Shown: one piece after another, positions 8,423-18,048 of the stretch
Layout of the letters: each line of letters begins with the position of its first letter
Position numbering within the stretch: the first letter of the stretch is position 1
Assembly (NCBI GenBank): GCA_016196035.1
Contig: JACPYM010000039.1
Span: forward strand, 1-64,000
Reading direction: 5' to 3'
Length of the DNA stretch: 64,000 nucleotides
Origin: Acidobacteriota bacterium
GTDB lineage: Bacteria > Acidobacteriota > Blastocatellia > RBC074
The notes under the pieces: model-generated
The model's input: the letters and a program-made list of their open reading frames with translations, nothing else
What the model was told of the DNA's origin: nothing
Databases searched by the model: none
Made by a program: the position numbers and the translations under genes

Positions 8423-10090
8423 CTATTTGCTCGCCGCCTTGGTCATCTTCCGCGCTTTTTCCACCAACTGCGCCGCATTCGGCAATTCGGCCAGGCCGCG
8501 TTGCACCTGCGGATCGTCGAGGATTTGCATGCGCCGCATCATATCTTGTCCATACGCCGCCATCAGCACTTCTTCGCGGATTTTGCCACGCGCGAAATCG
8601 AGCGATTGGTCAACCAACTCTTTGGTCACGCCGGCCTCGGGTGATTTCGCGATGAACTCGGTCATAAATGCCTCGTAGGCTTTCAGCACATCATCGCCAA
8701 TCGCGAATTCGTTCGGCACGGGCTGATGGTCGAAGTCTACGCCCTCACGTTTGAACTGTTCGAAGCCTTTGACGCGGCCCGCGACCAATTCGCGCACGAA
8801 CATAAACAGCCCGGATGTCCACAGATTGAATTGCGCTTGCGTGATGGTGGCGCTGGCGACGGTAACATCCGGTTCGATGCCGCCACCGCCGTAAACCGGG
8901 CGGCCCAAATCGGTCTTGCGCGTCTCGCGTTTTTCGGCGACGGGCGGGATGACTTCCCCGTTGGCATTGCGGCGGAAGTGGTATTCATAAATCGAACCGT
9001 TCGAGTAATCGCGCTGAATCAGCCGCCCGCTCGGCGTGTAATAGCGCGCCGTCGTCAGCGTCAAGCCGCAGCCTTCGGGCAGGTTGAAGATCGTCTGCAC
9101 CAGACCTTTGCCAAAACTGTTTTCGCCGACGATCAGGGCGCGGTCGTGATCCTGCATCGCGCCCGCCACGATTTCAGAAGCCGAGGCGGTGCCCTCGTCA
9201 ATCAGGATGGTCAGTGGGAATGCTTCGGGCGCGCCCGATTCGGCGGCGTAATCGCGATTGCGTTCGGTCGCGCGTCCTTCGCGTTCACGTACCGAAACGA
9301 CCGACTGGCCGCGCTGCAAAAACTTATCGGCCACGCGAATCGCCTGTTCCAGAAAGCCGCCCGGATTGCCGCGCAGATCGAGCACGAGTTGTTGCATGCC
9401 CTGTTCTTTCAAACTGGCAATCGCCGCGCCGAGTTCATCGCTGGTCGTCGAATGAAAGCCGCGCGACAAGGCGATGTAACCAATGCCCGATTTCACGATG
9501 AAGGTGTTCGAGATCGAAGGCAGATCAACCGCGCCGCGTTCCAGCATCACGACGAGGGGCTTTTCAAGACCGGCGCGTTTGACGGTGATCTTGACCTCTG
9601 TGCCCAGTTCGCCGCGCAAATTGTCGCGCACCTGGTCGGAGTTCCATTTCTCGGTGTTCTTGTCATCAATGGCGACAATCAGGTCGCCGTAACGCAACCC
9701 GGCGCGCGCGGCGGGCGTGTCCTTGAACGGCTCCATAATGTAAACGCCGCCCAAGCGCTGCTGGATCGAAGAGCCGATGCCGTAATACTGACTGCGCTGA
9801 TCATTGCGAGTCTCTTCAAACGATTTCTTGTCGTAAAAGTTGGAATGCGGATCGAGCGTGCGCAACATCCCCGCGATGGCCGTGCGTGTGAGCACTTCAT
9901 AATCGGGTTGCTCAAAGAAGTTCTCGCGAATCAATTCCATGCCCTGCACGTAATGCCGCGTCAGCCGCTCATAGGCGATGCGCTCATCGGTGACGGCCTG
10001 AGGTCTGGTTGGCGGCGTGAGCATGGACAGCGCGATGAATAGGCTGACGAGTAACGCGCTGAAAAGCGGACGGGAATACTTAAGGGTCAC
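8423..10090 (-). CDS. S41 family C-terminal processing peptidase (CtpA-like)
   Basis: Exported serine protease of 555 residues. The GTG at 10090 is chosen because AAGGAG precedes it and translation then opens directly with a signal peptide (YSRPLFSALLVSLFIALSML); the frame is open up to 10168, but that extension spoils the signal. A PDZ domain (about 105-185, with YGIGSSIQQR and GDLIVAIDD) precedes the protease core. The catalytic pair is visible: Ser303 in DEGTASASEIV and Lys328 in NSFGKGLVQ, 25 residues apart as in D1/CtpA enzymes. GNPGGFL is also conserved. Such enzymes trim C-termini of periplasmic proteins. It lies alone between the DUF3352-like gene and the exosortase. Confidence 0.93.
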   Translation of the reverse strand: MTLKYSRPLFSALLVSLFIALSMLTPPTRPQAVTDERIAYERLTRHYVQGMELIRENFFEQPDYEVLTRTAIAGMLRTLDPHSNFYDKKSFEETRNDQRSQYYGIGSSIQQRLGGVYIMEPFKDTPAARAGLRYGDLIVAIDDKNTEKWNSDQVRDNLRGELGTEVKITVKRAGLEKPLVVMLERGAVDLPSISNTFIVKSGIGYIALSRGFHSTTSDELGAAIASLKEQGMQQLVLDLRGNPGGFLEQAIRVADKFLQRGQSVVSVREREGRATERNRDYAAESGAPEAFPLTILIDEGTASASEIVAGAMQDHDRALIVGENSFGKGLVQTIFNLPEGCGLTLTTARYYTPSGRLIQRDYSNGSIYEYHFRRNANGEVIPPVAEKRETRKTDLGRPVYGGGGIEPDVTVASATITQAQFNLWTSGLFMFVRELVAGRVKGFEQFKREGVDFDHQPVPNEFAIGDDVLKAYEAFMTEFIAKSPEAGVTKELVDQSLDFARGKIREEVLMAAYGQDMMRRMQILDDPQVQRGLAELPNAAQLVEKARKMTKAASK

Positions 10091-10307
10091 TGCTTTCTCC
10101 TTCTTCACTAAAAGCTGCGCCGGAACTACACGGAAACTGCGCTGAATGCGTGAAGCATTGCGAATCAAGCTCCGGCGCTATGGTAACGACTCAAGAACGA
10201 TAGTCAAGCAAGCCATCGTTCACGCTGCAAAGCTAGAACGCCGCCGCGCGCGAGTATTGCGCACGGGTTACTTCTTTCCTTGCAACGCTGCTTTCAAGGC
10301 TGACAAT

Positions 10308-11195
10308 TCAACGGCGTGGCAGCCAAAGTTTCGCGGCGAATTCCAAGATTTGCGCCCAGGCCAGCAAGCATAAGACGGCGGCCACAAACACCAGCGCGCC
10401 TGAAAAGCCGTGCAGGAAGCCTTCAGCCACGGCAGCGCCTTGTGTATGCGCCAGCACGCCCGTGACAGCCACGCGCGCGGCGTTGGTCAACACGGCAATC
10501 GGCGGCACGGCCAGCACCAACAAAATACGCCGCCACCACTGCGACTCAAAGAAATAGGCATAGACCACGGCCAGCGTAGCCAACATCATCAACGAGCGAA
10601 TGCCGCTACAGGCCTCGACGACCTGCAATTTCAACGCGGCCAGTTCAATGATGTTGCCTTCGCGCAAAGCCGGGATGCCGCAGAGTTGAATCACGCGCGT
10701 GGCGTAATCCGAGGCCAGCAACTGCAAGCGGAACGCCAGCGGATTGAAAATGATCGAAGGCACGGGCAGCGCCAACAACAACAATCCAATTGGAAAGGCT
10801 AAAGCGCGCAACCACGCCCAACCGCCGAAATAGAGCGTCAGCCCCGCCAGCGAAATCACCAATGAAAGCCGCGATGCATAAAGTTCACCGGTTAAAACCC
10901 CGGCCAAGTGCAAGGCCACTGCCGCAACAATGGACACGCCGCCCAACCAAAACTGCGGTTTAACCGGCAAGGCAGCGAGCCTGCGCCGTTGCGTCCAGAT
11001 GGCATAGCCGCCGATGAAGGGGATCAAAAAGCCGTGCGAATAGTTTTCATCCACGCGCCAGTCATCCACCAAACGGCGCAAAACATCGTGATACAACCAA
11101 AGCCACACCAGAGCTAACGCCGCACCGCGCACTGCACTTTGTTTGGGCCAGTTTGAATTGGGCCGGTCTGAATTAGGAAGCTGCCAGCGAGTCAC
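10308..11195 (-). CDS. exosortase (Xrt family) membrane transpeptidase-like protein
   Basis: A 295-residue polytopic membrane protein with the exosortase signature: Cys196 in VVEACSGIRS, Arg241 in LTNAARVAVTG and His262 in FLHGFSG, each in the usual order. Exosortases process proteins bearing PEP-CTERM-like sorting tails during exopolysaccharide-linked export. The C-terminal EpsI domain of some members is absent, as the protein ends soon after the last helix. No protein in this window shows a recognisable PEP-CTERM tail, so the substrate lies elsewhere. About 139 bases separate it from the S41 peptidase gene start extension, so co-transcription is possible but not certain. Confidence 0.9.
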   Translation of the reverse strand: MTRWQLPNSDRPNSNWPKQSAVRGAALALVWLWLYHDVLRRLVDDWRVDENYSHGFLIPFIGGYAIWTQRRRLAALPVKPQFWLGGVSIVAAVALHLAGVLTGELYASRLSLVISLAGLTLYFGGWAWLRALAFPIGLLLLALPVPSIIFNPLAFRLQLLASDYATRVIQLCGIPALREGNIIELAALKLQVVEACSGIRSLMMLATLAVVYAYFFESQWWRRILLVLAVPPIAVLTNAARVAVTGVLAHTQGAAVAEGFLHGFSGALVFVAAVLCLLAWAQILEFAAKLWLPRR

Positions 11196-11783
11196 GCGCG
11201 CAACTTAACAGAATTCTGCGCAAGGCGTAACCGCGCAACGTGGCGCTTGTTTGAAGGGCTGGCGGCATCTGTAACGTTTGCCGCAAACTTCCACTTCGGA
11301 GTGCAAGGCGCATTCAACCTAACTTTCCGACGACGACGAACAACTCTCACAAGGCGACCGCAAAAACATATCTACTCAACAGAGTCGCCGCGCTTTGACC
11401 ACTGCCTGTTCAGGCCAACAGCCCTTCCCTGTTGACAAGTCTTTATGAAAAGTCTTGCCCGCAGTGTCTGCGGTTGTGGCCGAACTTTTTTCTTTTTGAT
11501 TCAGGCAAGGGTGTGGTAAGGTCGGGATCGTTGAATCCCGTTCCAAGCAGAGTAGGTAGCAAAGGCTCTTTTGACAGATCGGCCGCATGTCTTTCCGGTT
11601 GTGCCGATTTCTCAATGACAAAAAATTAGTTAGACCGTTGCGCCAGTGCCTCTGGGCAATGCTTTCGTTTTAACTAATCAGAGCCAGCCCAACACTCCCT
11701 CAGTTACCTGCTTTCTTCACAAACCCTTTTTGAAAATCAAAGTCCAGGTGCCCCGGATATTTTCCCGTAGGGATGGTGCCAAA
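11196..11783. other. 588-base noncoding region between divergent genes
   Basis: Lies between the exosortase (minus) and the large secreted protein (plus), so it should hold both promoters. A short hairpin GGGATcgttgaATCCC is visible at 11522-11538. I see no recognised riboswitch and no convincing gene. Confidence 0.5.
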
Positions 11784-14700
11784 ATGTATCCTACACGTAT
11801 CCGGGTCGGTCGAGCTGTTTACCCCCAGTCCGGTCGAATTTCCCGTTTGTTCGCAGTTTGCTCTTCTTTAGCTCTCCTGCCTGTTCGTCGGAACGCATCC
11901 CATTCGACGTTATTGAGGACTACGGTCCTGCTGATTTTAGGCAGCTTGGTCGGCGTAGTGTCTCTACTTGAGCAACGCTTCGCAGTCCAGGCTCAAACAC
12001 CGCCCGTGCGCGTGGCGCTGATGGTGGCCGCCGCGTCTGCTGGTTTACCGGTGACGCTTGGCGTGCCGCTTGGCGAAGTGGCCGCCGTGACGGACGTGGC
12101 GCAGCTTGGCGTGATTGACGCCAATGGTGCGCAAGTTCCGTCACAGATGCGCGTGTTGGCGCGCTGGCGCGGGCTGGCAAACGATACCGCGAAGCCGCTC
12201 AAATGGGTCTTGGTGGATTTCAAACCGGCGGCGGCGGGCGTCTTTTACCTGACGCGCGCGCCGCAAACCGTGCCTGCCGCGTCCATCATCACCCGCACTG
12301 AAACGGCGGCCAGCATTCGCCTGAAAAGCGCGCAACTCGAAATCGAGTTGCCCAAGCTGGGCAGCGAATTGGTCAAGAGCTTCAAGCAAGGCGGCATCGA
12401 ACAGTTGCGCGCCGCGCTGACAGCCCAGGCCGAAGTGCCGCGTGCGGTGCTGGTCAATCGCATTGATCCCACCACCAACCAATTTACCGTCAACGATGCC
12501 ACCGTGTTGCGTGCCGGAGAAAGCGTGCGGTTTGAAAAAACCGACACCTTGCGCTGGGACGCCGACGTGGGCGGCACCCGGTTAGTCATGTGGCAGAATG
12601 ACTGGGCGGTGAATCATCGCTACCGTATCGAAGAAGGCACGGCACGCGTCGAAGAAGTCACCGTCAATTCGGTGCCAGGCACACAGGATTTGCGGTTGGC
12701 CGCGCCCTTACGCTTCCGCCACGCGGCGGGCAGCAAGGTGCGCGACTTAACCGTCGAGACCGAGACCGCCACCATCCGCGATGCGCGCGGACAGGCGCTG
12801 CAATTCGCTGCCGCGCTGACAATCAAGCACACGCCGGGCGAAAAGGTCATCGCCACGACGGGACAAAGCTTGCAAACGGCAGCGCTCTCGATTGATAGCG
12901 CAGGGATCGAGGAAGCCAATGCCTTGCGTGCAGTCGTGCGCCAGGATGGGCATTTCGTCGTGAATGGCACACGCGTGATGCCGTTGCTGAGCTTCACACT
13001 GCGTTATTACGTTTACGCCGACCAACCGTTTGTGCGCGTGCGCTTGCAATTGACCAACACCGGCACTTACGGCTTCGGCGCGGCCAATCTGGGCAAAGGC
13101 ACTTTTGCGCAACACGCCTTGTTGCGCAGCCTTTCGGCCTTGGTTCCCACAGTGGGAACCGCCAGCGGTGCGGTGCAGGTGCTGACGTCCACCGAGGCGC
13201 ACGCCCGGCTGGCGCAAAACCAGACGGGCGCGACGCTCAGCGCGGGCAGCGGAACCAACCTGCTCGAAATCTCCGTGCCCGAATTTACCGAGAACTTCCC
13301 CAAAGCATTGCTCGGCGATGCGAGCGGCTTGCGCTTCAACGTGCTGCCGAACACGGGCGATGACTATGTGTTCGAGGGCGCGCGGGCCAAGACGACTGAT
13401 TTCTACCTGGGCCGCAACACGGCACAGGGCCGCACCTTGACCAATTCGCTTGGCGCGAAACTCGATCCGGGTTACCTCGCCAGCACGGGCGCAGTGCGTC
13501 CGGCGCTGGTCGAGAAACGCAACTGGACGAGCGTTTACAGCACCAATCCCGAATTGGGACAGGCCGGCAACCGTTATGAACAATTGATGGCCAGCGCATA
13601 TGACCTGGCCGCGTGCAATGCCAGCAAACCGCAGTCTATTTTTGAATACCGGCAGAGCATGGAGTTTGGCGAAAATTTAGGGTGGCGTAACTTCGGCGAT
13701 CTGGGCTGGGGCGATGGTTATTCAAACCTGCACTACGATCTGCCATTCAACTTGCTGCGCGAATACGTGCGCACGGGCGATGCCCGTGCGTTCCAACTCG
13801 GCAGCGAACTGGCGCGTTACCGGGCCGATTGGGGCCATTACCACGGCGACGATTACCTCGACGCCGAAGGCAATAACAATGTCCGGGGCATGGCCTTTTA
13901 CGAAAAGGGCGATCACGGCAGCTTCCTGGAACCCAAACCCAGCCACAACTGGATCGAAGGCATGTGGTTGTATTGGGCGCTGACCGGCGACGAGAGCGTG
14001 CGCGAATCGGCGTTGTCAGGCAGTGAAGCCGTGCAACGCATGAATCTCACCTTTGATAATGCGTTGAGTTGGAATGAACCGCGCTGGCTGGGCTGGCCGA
14101 CCTTGGCCCTGATGGCGGCGTGGCGCTACACCGGCGACATGCGTTATCTGAGCAAGGCGCGCGACAATTGCTACCTCTTTGCCCAGACCGAAGAATCCTT
14201 CGGGCGCAAAGGCTTTTACATCTCGCAAACGGTGGATTGGGCGGTCAAGGCTGTGCAGCCCTGGGCGTGGACGGGCTATGCGCAAGAAGGCGTCATCGAA
14301 TTTTGGCGCGAGACAAACGATCAGCGCATCGCCTCGTATCTAGTGCGCGTGGCGGATTGGTACGTCGGCAAAGGCATGACCAATCCACCCTTGCAAGGCG
14401 GACGCACGCTGGCCGATAGCACCTATTTGCCGCTAGCGACCAGTTACAACTGGACGCCGAACGCCGTGGCCGATGATTTAACGCAGCAATTGGGCGGCAT
14501 GGGATTGCAGGTCGTAGTGGCGGGCGCGCGCATTTCGGGCCGCCAGGATTTGTGGGACAAGGCGCGGCTCTTGTTCCGCGACACTGCGTTTTACCGCGAC
14601 ATCCCCAGCGGTACGAGCGTGCCACCCAGCTTCCGCGCGACGATCAGTTTCCGTTCCGCGCAATTCACCGGTTCTTCAACCAAGGCGTATGGGCAAACGG

Positions 14701-16457
14701 CGCTGACGATCAACGACTTCCTGCCGGAATTGCTGAACGCCGTCGTCCTGCCGCGCACGCCGGTGGTCTTGCCGCCCCCACAGCCCAGTCCCTCGCCGAC
14801 TCCTCCTGGCGGCGGGGGCGCTACTCCTACTCCTACTCCTAGCTCGAATGGGATTCCGCCGGAACTCCCCGCGCCGAATACCTCGGGGCTGATCAATGCG
14901 GCCTTCAAACGACCCGCCAGCGCTTCCAGTGTGCGCGGCGTCACGGGCGTCACAGGCGATGCGCCGTCGGCGAATGATGGTGTGATTCGCACGGCGACCC
15001 TCACCTCGGCGTGGCACTCGGCGTTGAACAGCGGGCAGCTTGAATGGTGGCAGGTGGATTTGGGCGCGGCCTTGCGCCTGCAAGCCATCGAGATCACCTT
15101 CCGACCCGACAAAGACGAACCGACTTGCCGCCGCAATTTTGTCGTCTTGGGTTCAAACGACGCCAGCTTCGCCACCTCGGTCGCGCTGACCGGACGCGGC
15201 GAAACGGCGGTGCCCTTCGGTCAGAAGTGGGCCGTTGGCATTGGCGATGCGACCAAGTATCGCTACCTCCGCATTCGCAAAACGCGGGCGGATGACACCG
15301 ACGCCGCAGGGCAGGCCTTTTTCAATCTGACCGAAGTCAAAGTCTTTGCCGTGCCGGTGCCGCCGCTGGCGACAGCCTTTCCTAACACGGCAACGCTGAC
15401 GAATGTGGCGTTGAACAAACCCGCCACCGCATCAAGCGTGCAAACCTGGTCGGACGTGACAGGCGACCCGGCGTCAGGCAATGACGGGCGAACGATGGCG
15501 AACAACCTGGTCTCGCTCTGGCATTCCAAGTCGAACACCAATCAGCCCGAATGGTGGCAAACCGATTTGGGCACGGCCTATCGCGTGCTGGGCATTGAGA
15601 TTCTCTACCGCCCGGATTCGGATCAACCCAATTGTCGGCGCAACTTCATCGTGCTGGGTTCCAACACGCCTGAGTTCGACAACCCGGTTGTGCTGGGCAT
15701 GCGCGAAGGCGACGCCGTGCCGCTCAATCAACCCTGGCGCGCCGGCGTCGCTGACACCGGTGCATACCGTTACGTGCGTGTGCAAAAGACCGATTGGAAT
15801 GACCGCGATTCCAGCGGGGATTACTATTTCAACCTGACTGAGCTGCGATTGTTTGCCGATACGAATGCGCTGCGTCCGTTGGCGCTCAGCGAATTGACGC
15901 CGAAGCGGCTGTTGATCGGGCAAAGCTTGAGCTTCCTGCTCAAGAAAACCGATGATCAAAACCGCCCGGTCACGCTGGCCGCCACCGGCTTGCCCGAAGG
16001 TTCCAGCTTCGATGCGGCGCGCGGTTTGTTCACCTTCACGCCCAACACGACGCAGGCAGGCAAACTGTTTGCGCCGCTGTTCGCGGCGTCGGGCGCGCAA
16101 ATCCGCACGGCCAAACAAGAGATCGTGGTGACGCTGGACGGCGCGCCCAATGTCGTGCTGACCGCACCGACGGCGGGCACGCAATTGCTCGCCGGGCAAT
16201 ACGCCACGATTTCCTGGGCGACCGACCCCGGAGCACGCGTCAATAAATTCCAGGTGCGCATGTCGGTGGATGGCGGCGTGCTTTACAACATGCTGCTGGC
16301 CGAAGTGCCAGGCAACGTCGGGCAATATCGTTGGCTCATCCCCGCGAATTTCCCCAGCAGTGCTTTCGTGCGCTTTATGGTGACGGCCACCGACGCCACC
16401 AATCGGGTCGGGTTGGATTATTCCAAGCAAGACTTCCGCGTGAGCACGACACCTTGA
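11784..16457 (+). CDS. secreted exo-rhamnogalacturonan-lyase-like protein with two discoidin domains
   Basis: A 1557-residue exported protein. The ATG at 11784 gives an N-terminal hydrophobic segment (about residues 50-68, TTVLLILGSLVGVVSLLEQ) ending near AQT; the open frame extends to 11646 but the extra 46 residues look non-coding. Residues about 70-950 match the PcRGLX/YetA-like layout: N-terminal beta domain (RVALMVAAASAGLPVTLGVP), central beta sandwich and an alpha/alpha toroid with GDLGWGDGYSNLHYD and GDHGSFLEPKPSHNWIEG. After a Pro/Thr linker (nt 14770-14880) come two F5/8-type C domains (nt 14890-15340 and 15400-15870; NKPATASSV, EWWQTDLG), then an Ig-like domain and a fibronectin/Kre9-like C-terminus. 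It probably attacks plant or microbial polysaccharide. Substrate specificity is inferred. Confidence 0.75.
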   Translation: MYPTRIRVGRAVYPQSGRISRLFAVCSSLALLPVRRNASHSTLLRTTVLLILGSLVGVVSLLEQRFAVQAQTPPVRVALMVAAASAGLPVTLGVPLGEVAAVTDVAQLGVIDANGAQVPSQMRVLARWRGLANDTAKPLKWVLVDFKPAAAGVFYLTRAPQTVPAASIITRTETAASIRLKSAQLEIELPKLGSELVKSFKQGGIEQLRAALTAQAEVPRAVLVNRIDPTTNQFTVNDATVLRAGESVRFEKTDTLRWDADVGGTRLVMWQNDWAVNHRYRIEEGTARVEEVTVNSVPGTQDLRLAAPLRFRHAAGSKVRDLTVETETATIRDARGQALQFAAALTIKHTPGEKVIATTGQSLQTAALSIDSAGIEEANALRAVVRQDGHFVVNGTRVMPLLSFTLRYYVYADQPFVRVRLQLTNTGTYGFGAANLGKGTFAQHALLRSLSALVPTVGTASGAVQVLTSTEAHARLAQNQTGATLSAGSGTNLLEISVPEFTENFPKALLGDASGLRFNVLPNTGDDYVFEGARAKTTDFYLGRNTAQGRTLTNSLGAKLDPGYLASTGAVRPALVEKRNWTSVYSTNPELGQAGNRYEQLMASAYDLAACNASKPQSIFEYRQSMEFGENLGWRNFGDLGWGDGYSNLHYDLPFNLLREYVRTGDARAFQLGSELARYRADWGHYHGDDYLDAEGNNNVRGMAFYEKGDHGSFLEPKPSHNWIEGMWLYWALTGDESVRESALSGSEAVQRMNLTFDNALSWNEPRWLGWPTLALMAAWRYTGDMRYLSKARDNCYLFAQTEESFGRKGFYISQTVDWAVKAVQPWAWTGYAQEGVIEFWRETNDQRIASYLVRVADWYVGKGMTNPPLQGGRTLADSTYLPLATSYNWTPNAVADDLTQQLGGMGLQVVVAGARISGRQDLWDKARLLFRDTAFYRDIPSGTSVPPSFRATISFRSAQFTGSSTKAYGQTALTINDFLPELLNAVVLPRTPVVLPPPQPSPSPTPPGGGGATPTPTPSSNGIPPELPAPNTSGLINAAFKRPASASSVRGVTGVTGDAPSANDGVIRTATLTSAWHSALNSGQLEWWQVDLGAALRLQAIEITFRPDKDEPTCRRNFVVLGSNDASFATSVALTGRGETAVPFGQKWAVGIGDATKYRYLRIRKTRADDTDAAGQAFFNLTEVKVFAVPVPPLATAFPNTATLTNVALNKPATASSVQTWSDVTGDPASGNDGRTMANNLVSLWHSKSNTNQPEWWQTDLGTAYRVLGIEILYRPDSDQPNCRRNFIVLGSNTPEFDNPVVLGMREGDAVPLNQPWRAGVADTGAYRYVRVQKTDWNDRDSSGDYYFNLTELRLFADTNALRPLALSELTPKRLLIGQSLSFLLKKTDDQNRPVTLAATGLPEGSSFDAARGLFTFTPNTTQAGKLFAPLFAASGAQIRTAKQEIVVTLDGAPNVVLTAPTAGTQLLAGQYATISWATDPGARVNKFQVRMSVDGGVLYNMLLAEVPGNVGQYRWLIPANFPSSAFVRFMVTATDATNRVGLDYSKQDFRVSTTP

Positions 16458-16737
16458 TTCCAGTTTGAGTTTCTAACCCGATACACCTGGTATCGCGTTA
16501 GCCCCTGCACCACTCCAAAAGACGCAACCGGATTGTATTCGCAACGCTTGAGTTACCTAGCCAATACCTTCCAGTAAAAAATTACTGGACATTGGCGAAA
16601 ACAGGCGGCTCAAACCCATGTATTTGGCGGCCTTTTTCGCAAAAGTTGCTAAGGTACCCGAATCCGTGGCGGTGAAGTACTGCGCCGCGCACTTTGCGCA
16701 CCGGGCGTTCCTGAGTAGGCTGTCTTTTGACTACCTA
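16458..16737. other. noncoding spacer before the IS element
   Basis: No gene seen. A short hairpin CCAGTAAaaaaTTACTGG at 16571-16588 may be a weak terminator for the preceding large gene, although a U-tract is lacking. Confidence 0.4.
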
Positions 16738-17751
16738 ACCTGATGTGCAACTCTTTTTGAGGTGCTGACCCACTGGTGGACTATCTGTAGAATGGTTGAT
16801 GACGAATCAAACCGCGACAGAGAGGAGCCACCAATGGATCGCGACACTTTTATCATCACGGTTTATTGTTTGCTAGTCACGCACTACCGGGCGCTTACCA
16901 GCACGCAAGCACTTCGCCACGGCGGCTTTACGCCCGAATTAACCGACGAAGAGGTGATCACAATGGAAGTCTGCGGCGAATACTGGAAGCTCAACGCCGA
17001 TGCTGACCTCTATAACTACTTCCGGAGTCATTATCGGCATTTCTTTCCCAAGCTGCGCGACCGCACGTTGTTTGTGCGCCAAGCCGCCAACCTCTGGCAA
17101 CTCAAGGCGCACCTGCAACAACGCTTGGTCGCGTTGAGCGGGCAGGCCACTGATCCAGTACAAGCGATTGACACCTTGCCCCTGCCGGTCTGCACTTATA
17201 CGCGCGCGCCGCGTGACCGCTGCTTGCGGGGGCAGGCCGATTACGGTCATTGTGCCGCCAAGAAACTGGACTACTACGGTTTCAAGTTGGGTCTGCGCGT
17301 AACGCGCTGCGGCCTGATGACTTACACCCCGCGGCTGCCGGCCCGCGCCCACGATGTCAATCATACAGGCGCTTTGCTAGCGGGCTATCACGGTCTGGTG
17401 CCTGCCGATAAAGGCTTTTGGGACCCTTTTCGGCAAAGTTTGTATGCGCAACGGCAGGGCATTCAGCTCATTGTTCCGGCGCGCAAGAATATGACGGAGA
17501 CGCAACCGCCGCGCTTGCTCAAAGCCTGCGCGCACTGGCGTAAAATCGTCGAGACCGTGGGCTCGCAGTTGACCGAACGATTCGGTGTCGCTCGCATTCG
17601 GGCACGCGACCTGTGGCATTACCAACATCGCTTGATTCGCAAGATTCTCGCGCATACGGTTGCCGCCTTTCTCAACCTGCAACTCGGTCGTCCCCCGCTT
17701 GAGTTGGACAGCTTGGTGGCGACTTGATCTCAAAAGAGTTGCACATCAGGT
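16738..17751 (+). mobile_element. IS982-family insertion sequence, apparently complete
   Basis: About 1014 bases bounded by inverted repeats whose outer 20 bases match exactly (ACCTGATGTGCAACTCTTTT at 16738 and its complement ending at 17751). One transposase gene fills the interior. The size and protein type fit IS982. I could find no target-site duplication: the flanks read GACTACCTA on the left and AGCATGGCT on the right. It lies about 120 bases upstream of the tRNA-Lys gene. Confidence 0.85.
16834..17727 (+). CDS. IS982-family transposase
   Basis: A 297-residue DDE transposase. The start is set by AGAGGAG ten bases before the ATG at 16834, which opens MDRDTFIITVYCLLVTHYRA; the frame is open further upstream to 16762. 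The predicted acidic triad lies in VQAIDTLPLPVC, in GLVPADKGFWDP and near the C-terminus before the helix with RIRARDLWHYQHRLIRKILA. Length and motif order are those of an intact family member, so the element may still be mobile. The frame has no internal stop or shift. Confidence 0.85.
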   Translation: MDRDTFIITVYCLLVTHYRALTSTQALRHGGFTPELTDEEVITMEVCGEYWKLNADADLYNYFRSHYRHFFPKLRDRTLFVRQAANLWQLKAHLQQRLVALSGQATDPVQAIDTLPLPVCTYTRAPRDRCLRGQADYGHCAAKKLDYYGFKLGLRVTRCGLMTYTPRLPARAHDVNHTGALLAGYHGLVPADKGFWDPFRQSLYAQRQGIQLIVPARKNMTETQPPRLLKACAHWRKIVETVGSQLTERFGVARIRARDLWHYQHRLIRKILAHTVAAFLNLQLGRPPLELDSLVAT

Positions 17752-17818
17752 AGCATGGCTATTTTCTAAGGTGGGATTCCTGTGTTGCGTAGGATTGCAT
17801 TGCCCCGTAAGTGCCCTA

Positions 17819-17846
17819 TTGACAATCGCGGTTCCATCGCTAAAAT
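17819..17846 (+). promoter_or_regulatory. sigma70-type promoter of tRNA-Lys
   Basis: TTGACA at 17819-17824, a 16-base spacer and TAAAAT at 17841-17846. The predicted start lies about 20 bases before the tRNA. It is a near-consensus housekeeping promoter and lies outside the IS element. Confidence 0.75.
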
Positions 17847-17871
17847 TCGGGGCGTTGATAACTTTTGTTAC

Positions 17872-17944
17872 GGGCCGTTAGCTCAGTTGGTAGAGCAGCA
17901 GACTCTTAATCTGCGGGTCGGTGGTTCGAGCCCACCACGGCTCA
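17872..17944 (+). tRNA. tRNA-Lys (anticodon CTT)
   Basis: A 73-base cloverleaf. The acceptor stem pairs GGGCCGT with ACGGCTC, the D arm is GCTCAGTTGGTAGAGC, the anticodon stem is GCAGA/TCTGC around loop CTCTTAA (anticodon CTT, reads AAG), and the T arm is GGTGG TTCGAGC CCACC. The 3' CCA is not encoded. It is transcribed away from the IS and towards the 3' end of the hydrogenase maturation genes. Confidence 0.95.
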
Positions 17945-17955
17945 TTTTACGTTGC

Positions 17956-17995
17956 AAAAGTAAGCGGGCAATCTGGTGATTGCCCGCTTACTTTT
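17956..17995 (+). terminator. strong intrinsic terminator after tRNA-Lys
   Basis: Perfect 18-base inverted repeat (AAAAGTAAGCGGGCAATC, loop TGGT, then its complement), ending in TTTT. Because the stem is flanked by A and T runs on both sides, it can also terminate the minus-strand hypE transcript, which stops at 18049. Confidence 0.85.
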
Positions 17996-18048
17996 GGGGA
18001 AGCTTCTCGTCAATTGGCCGCTTCAGCCACTCCGAGAATAGCCGCAGT

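Noticed and set aside
16729-17760. Target-site duplication of the IS982 element
   Set aside because: The nine bases on each side (GACTACCTA and AGCATGGCT) do not match at any offset I could align.
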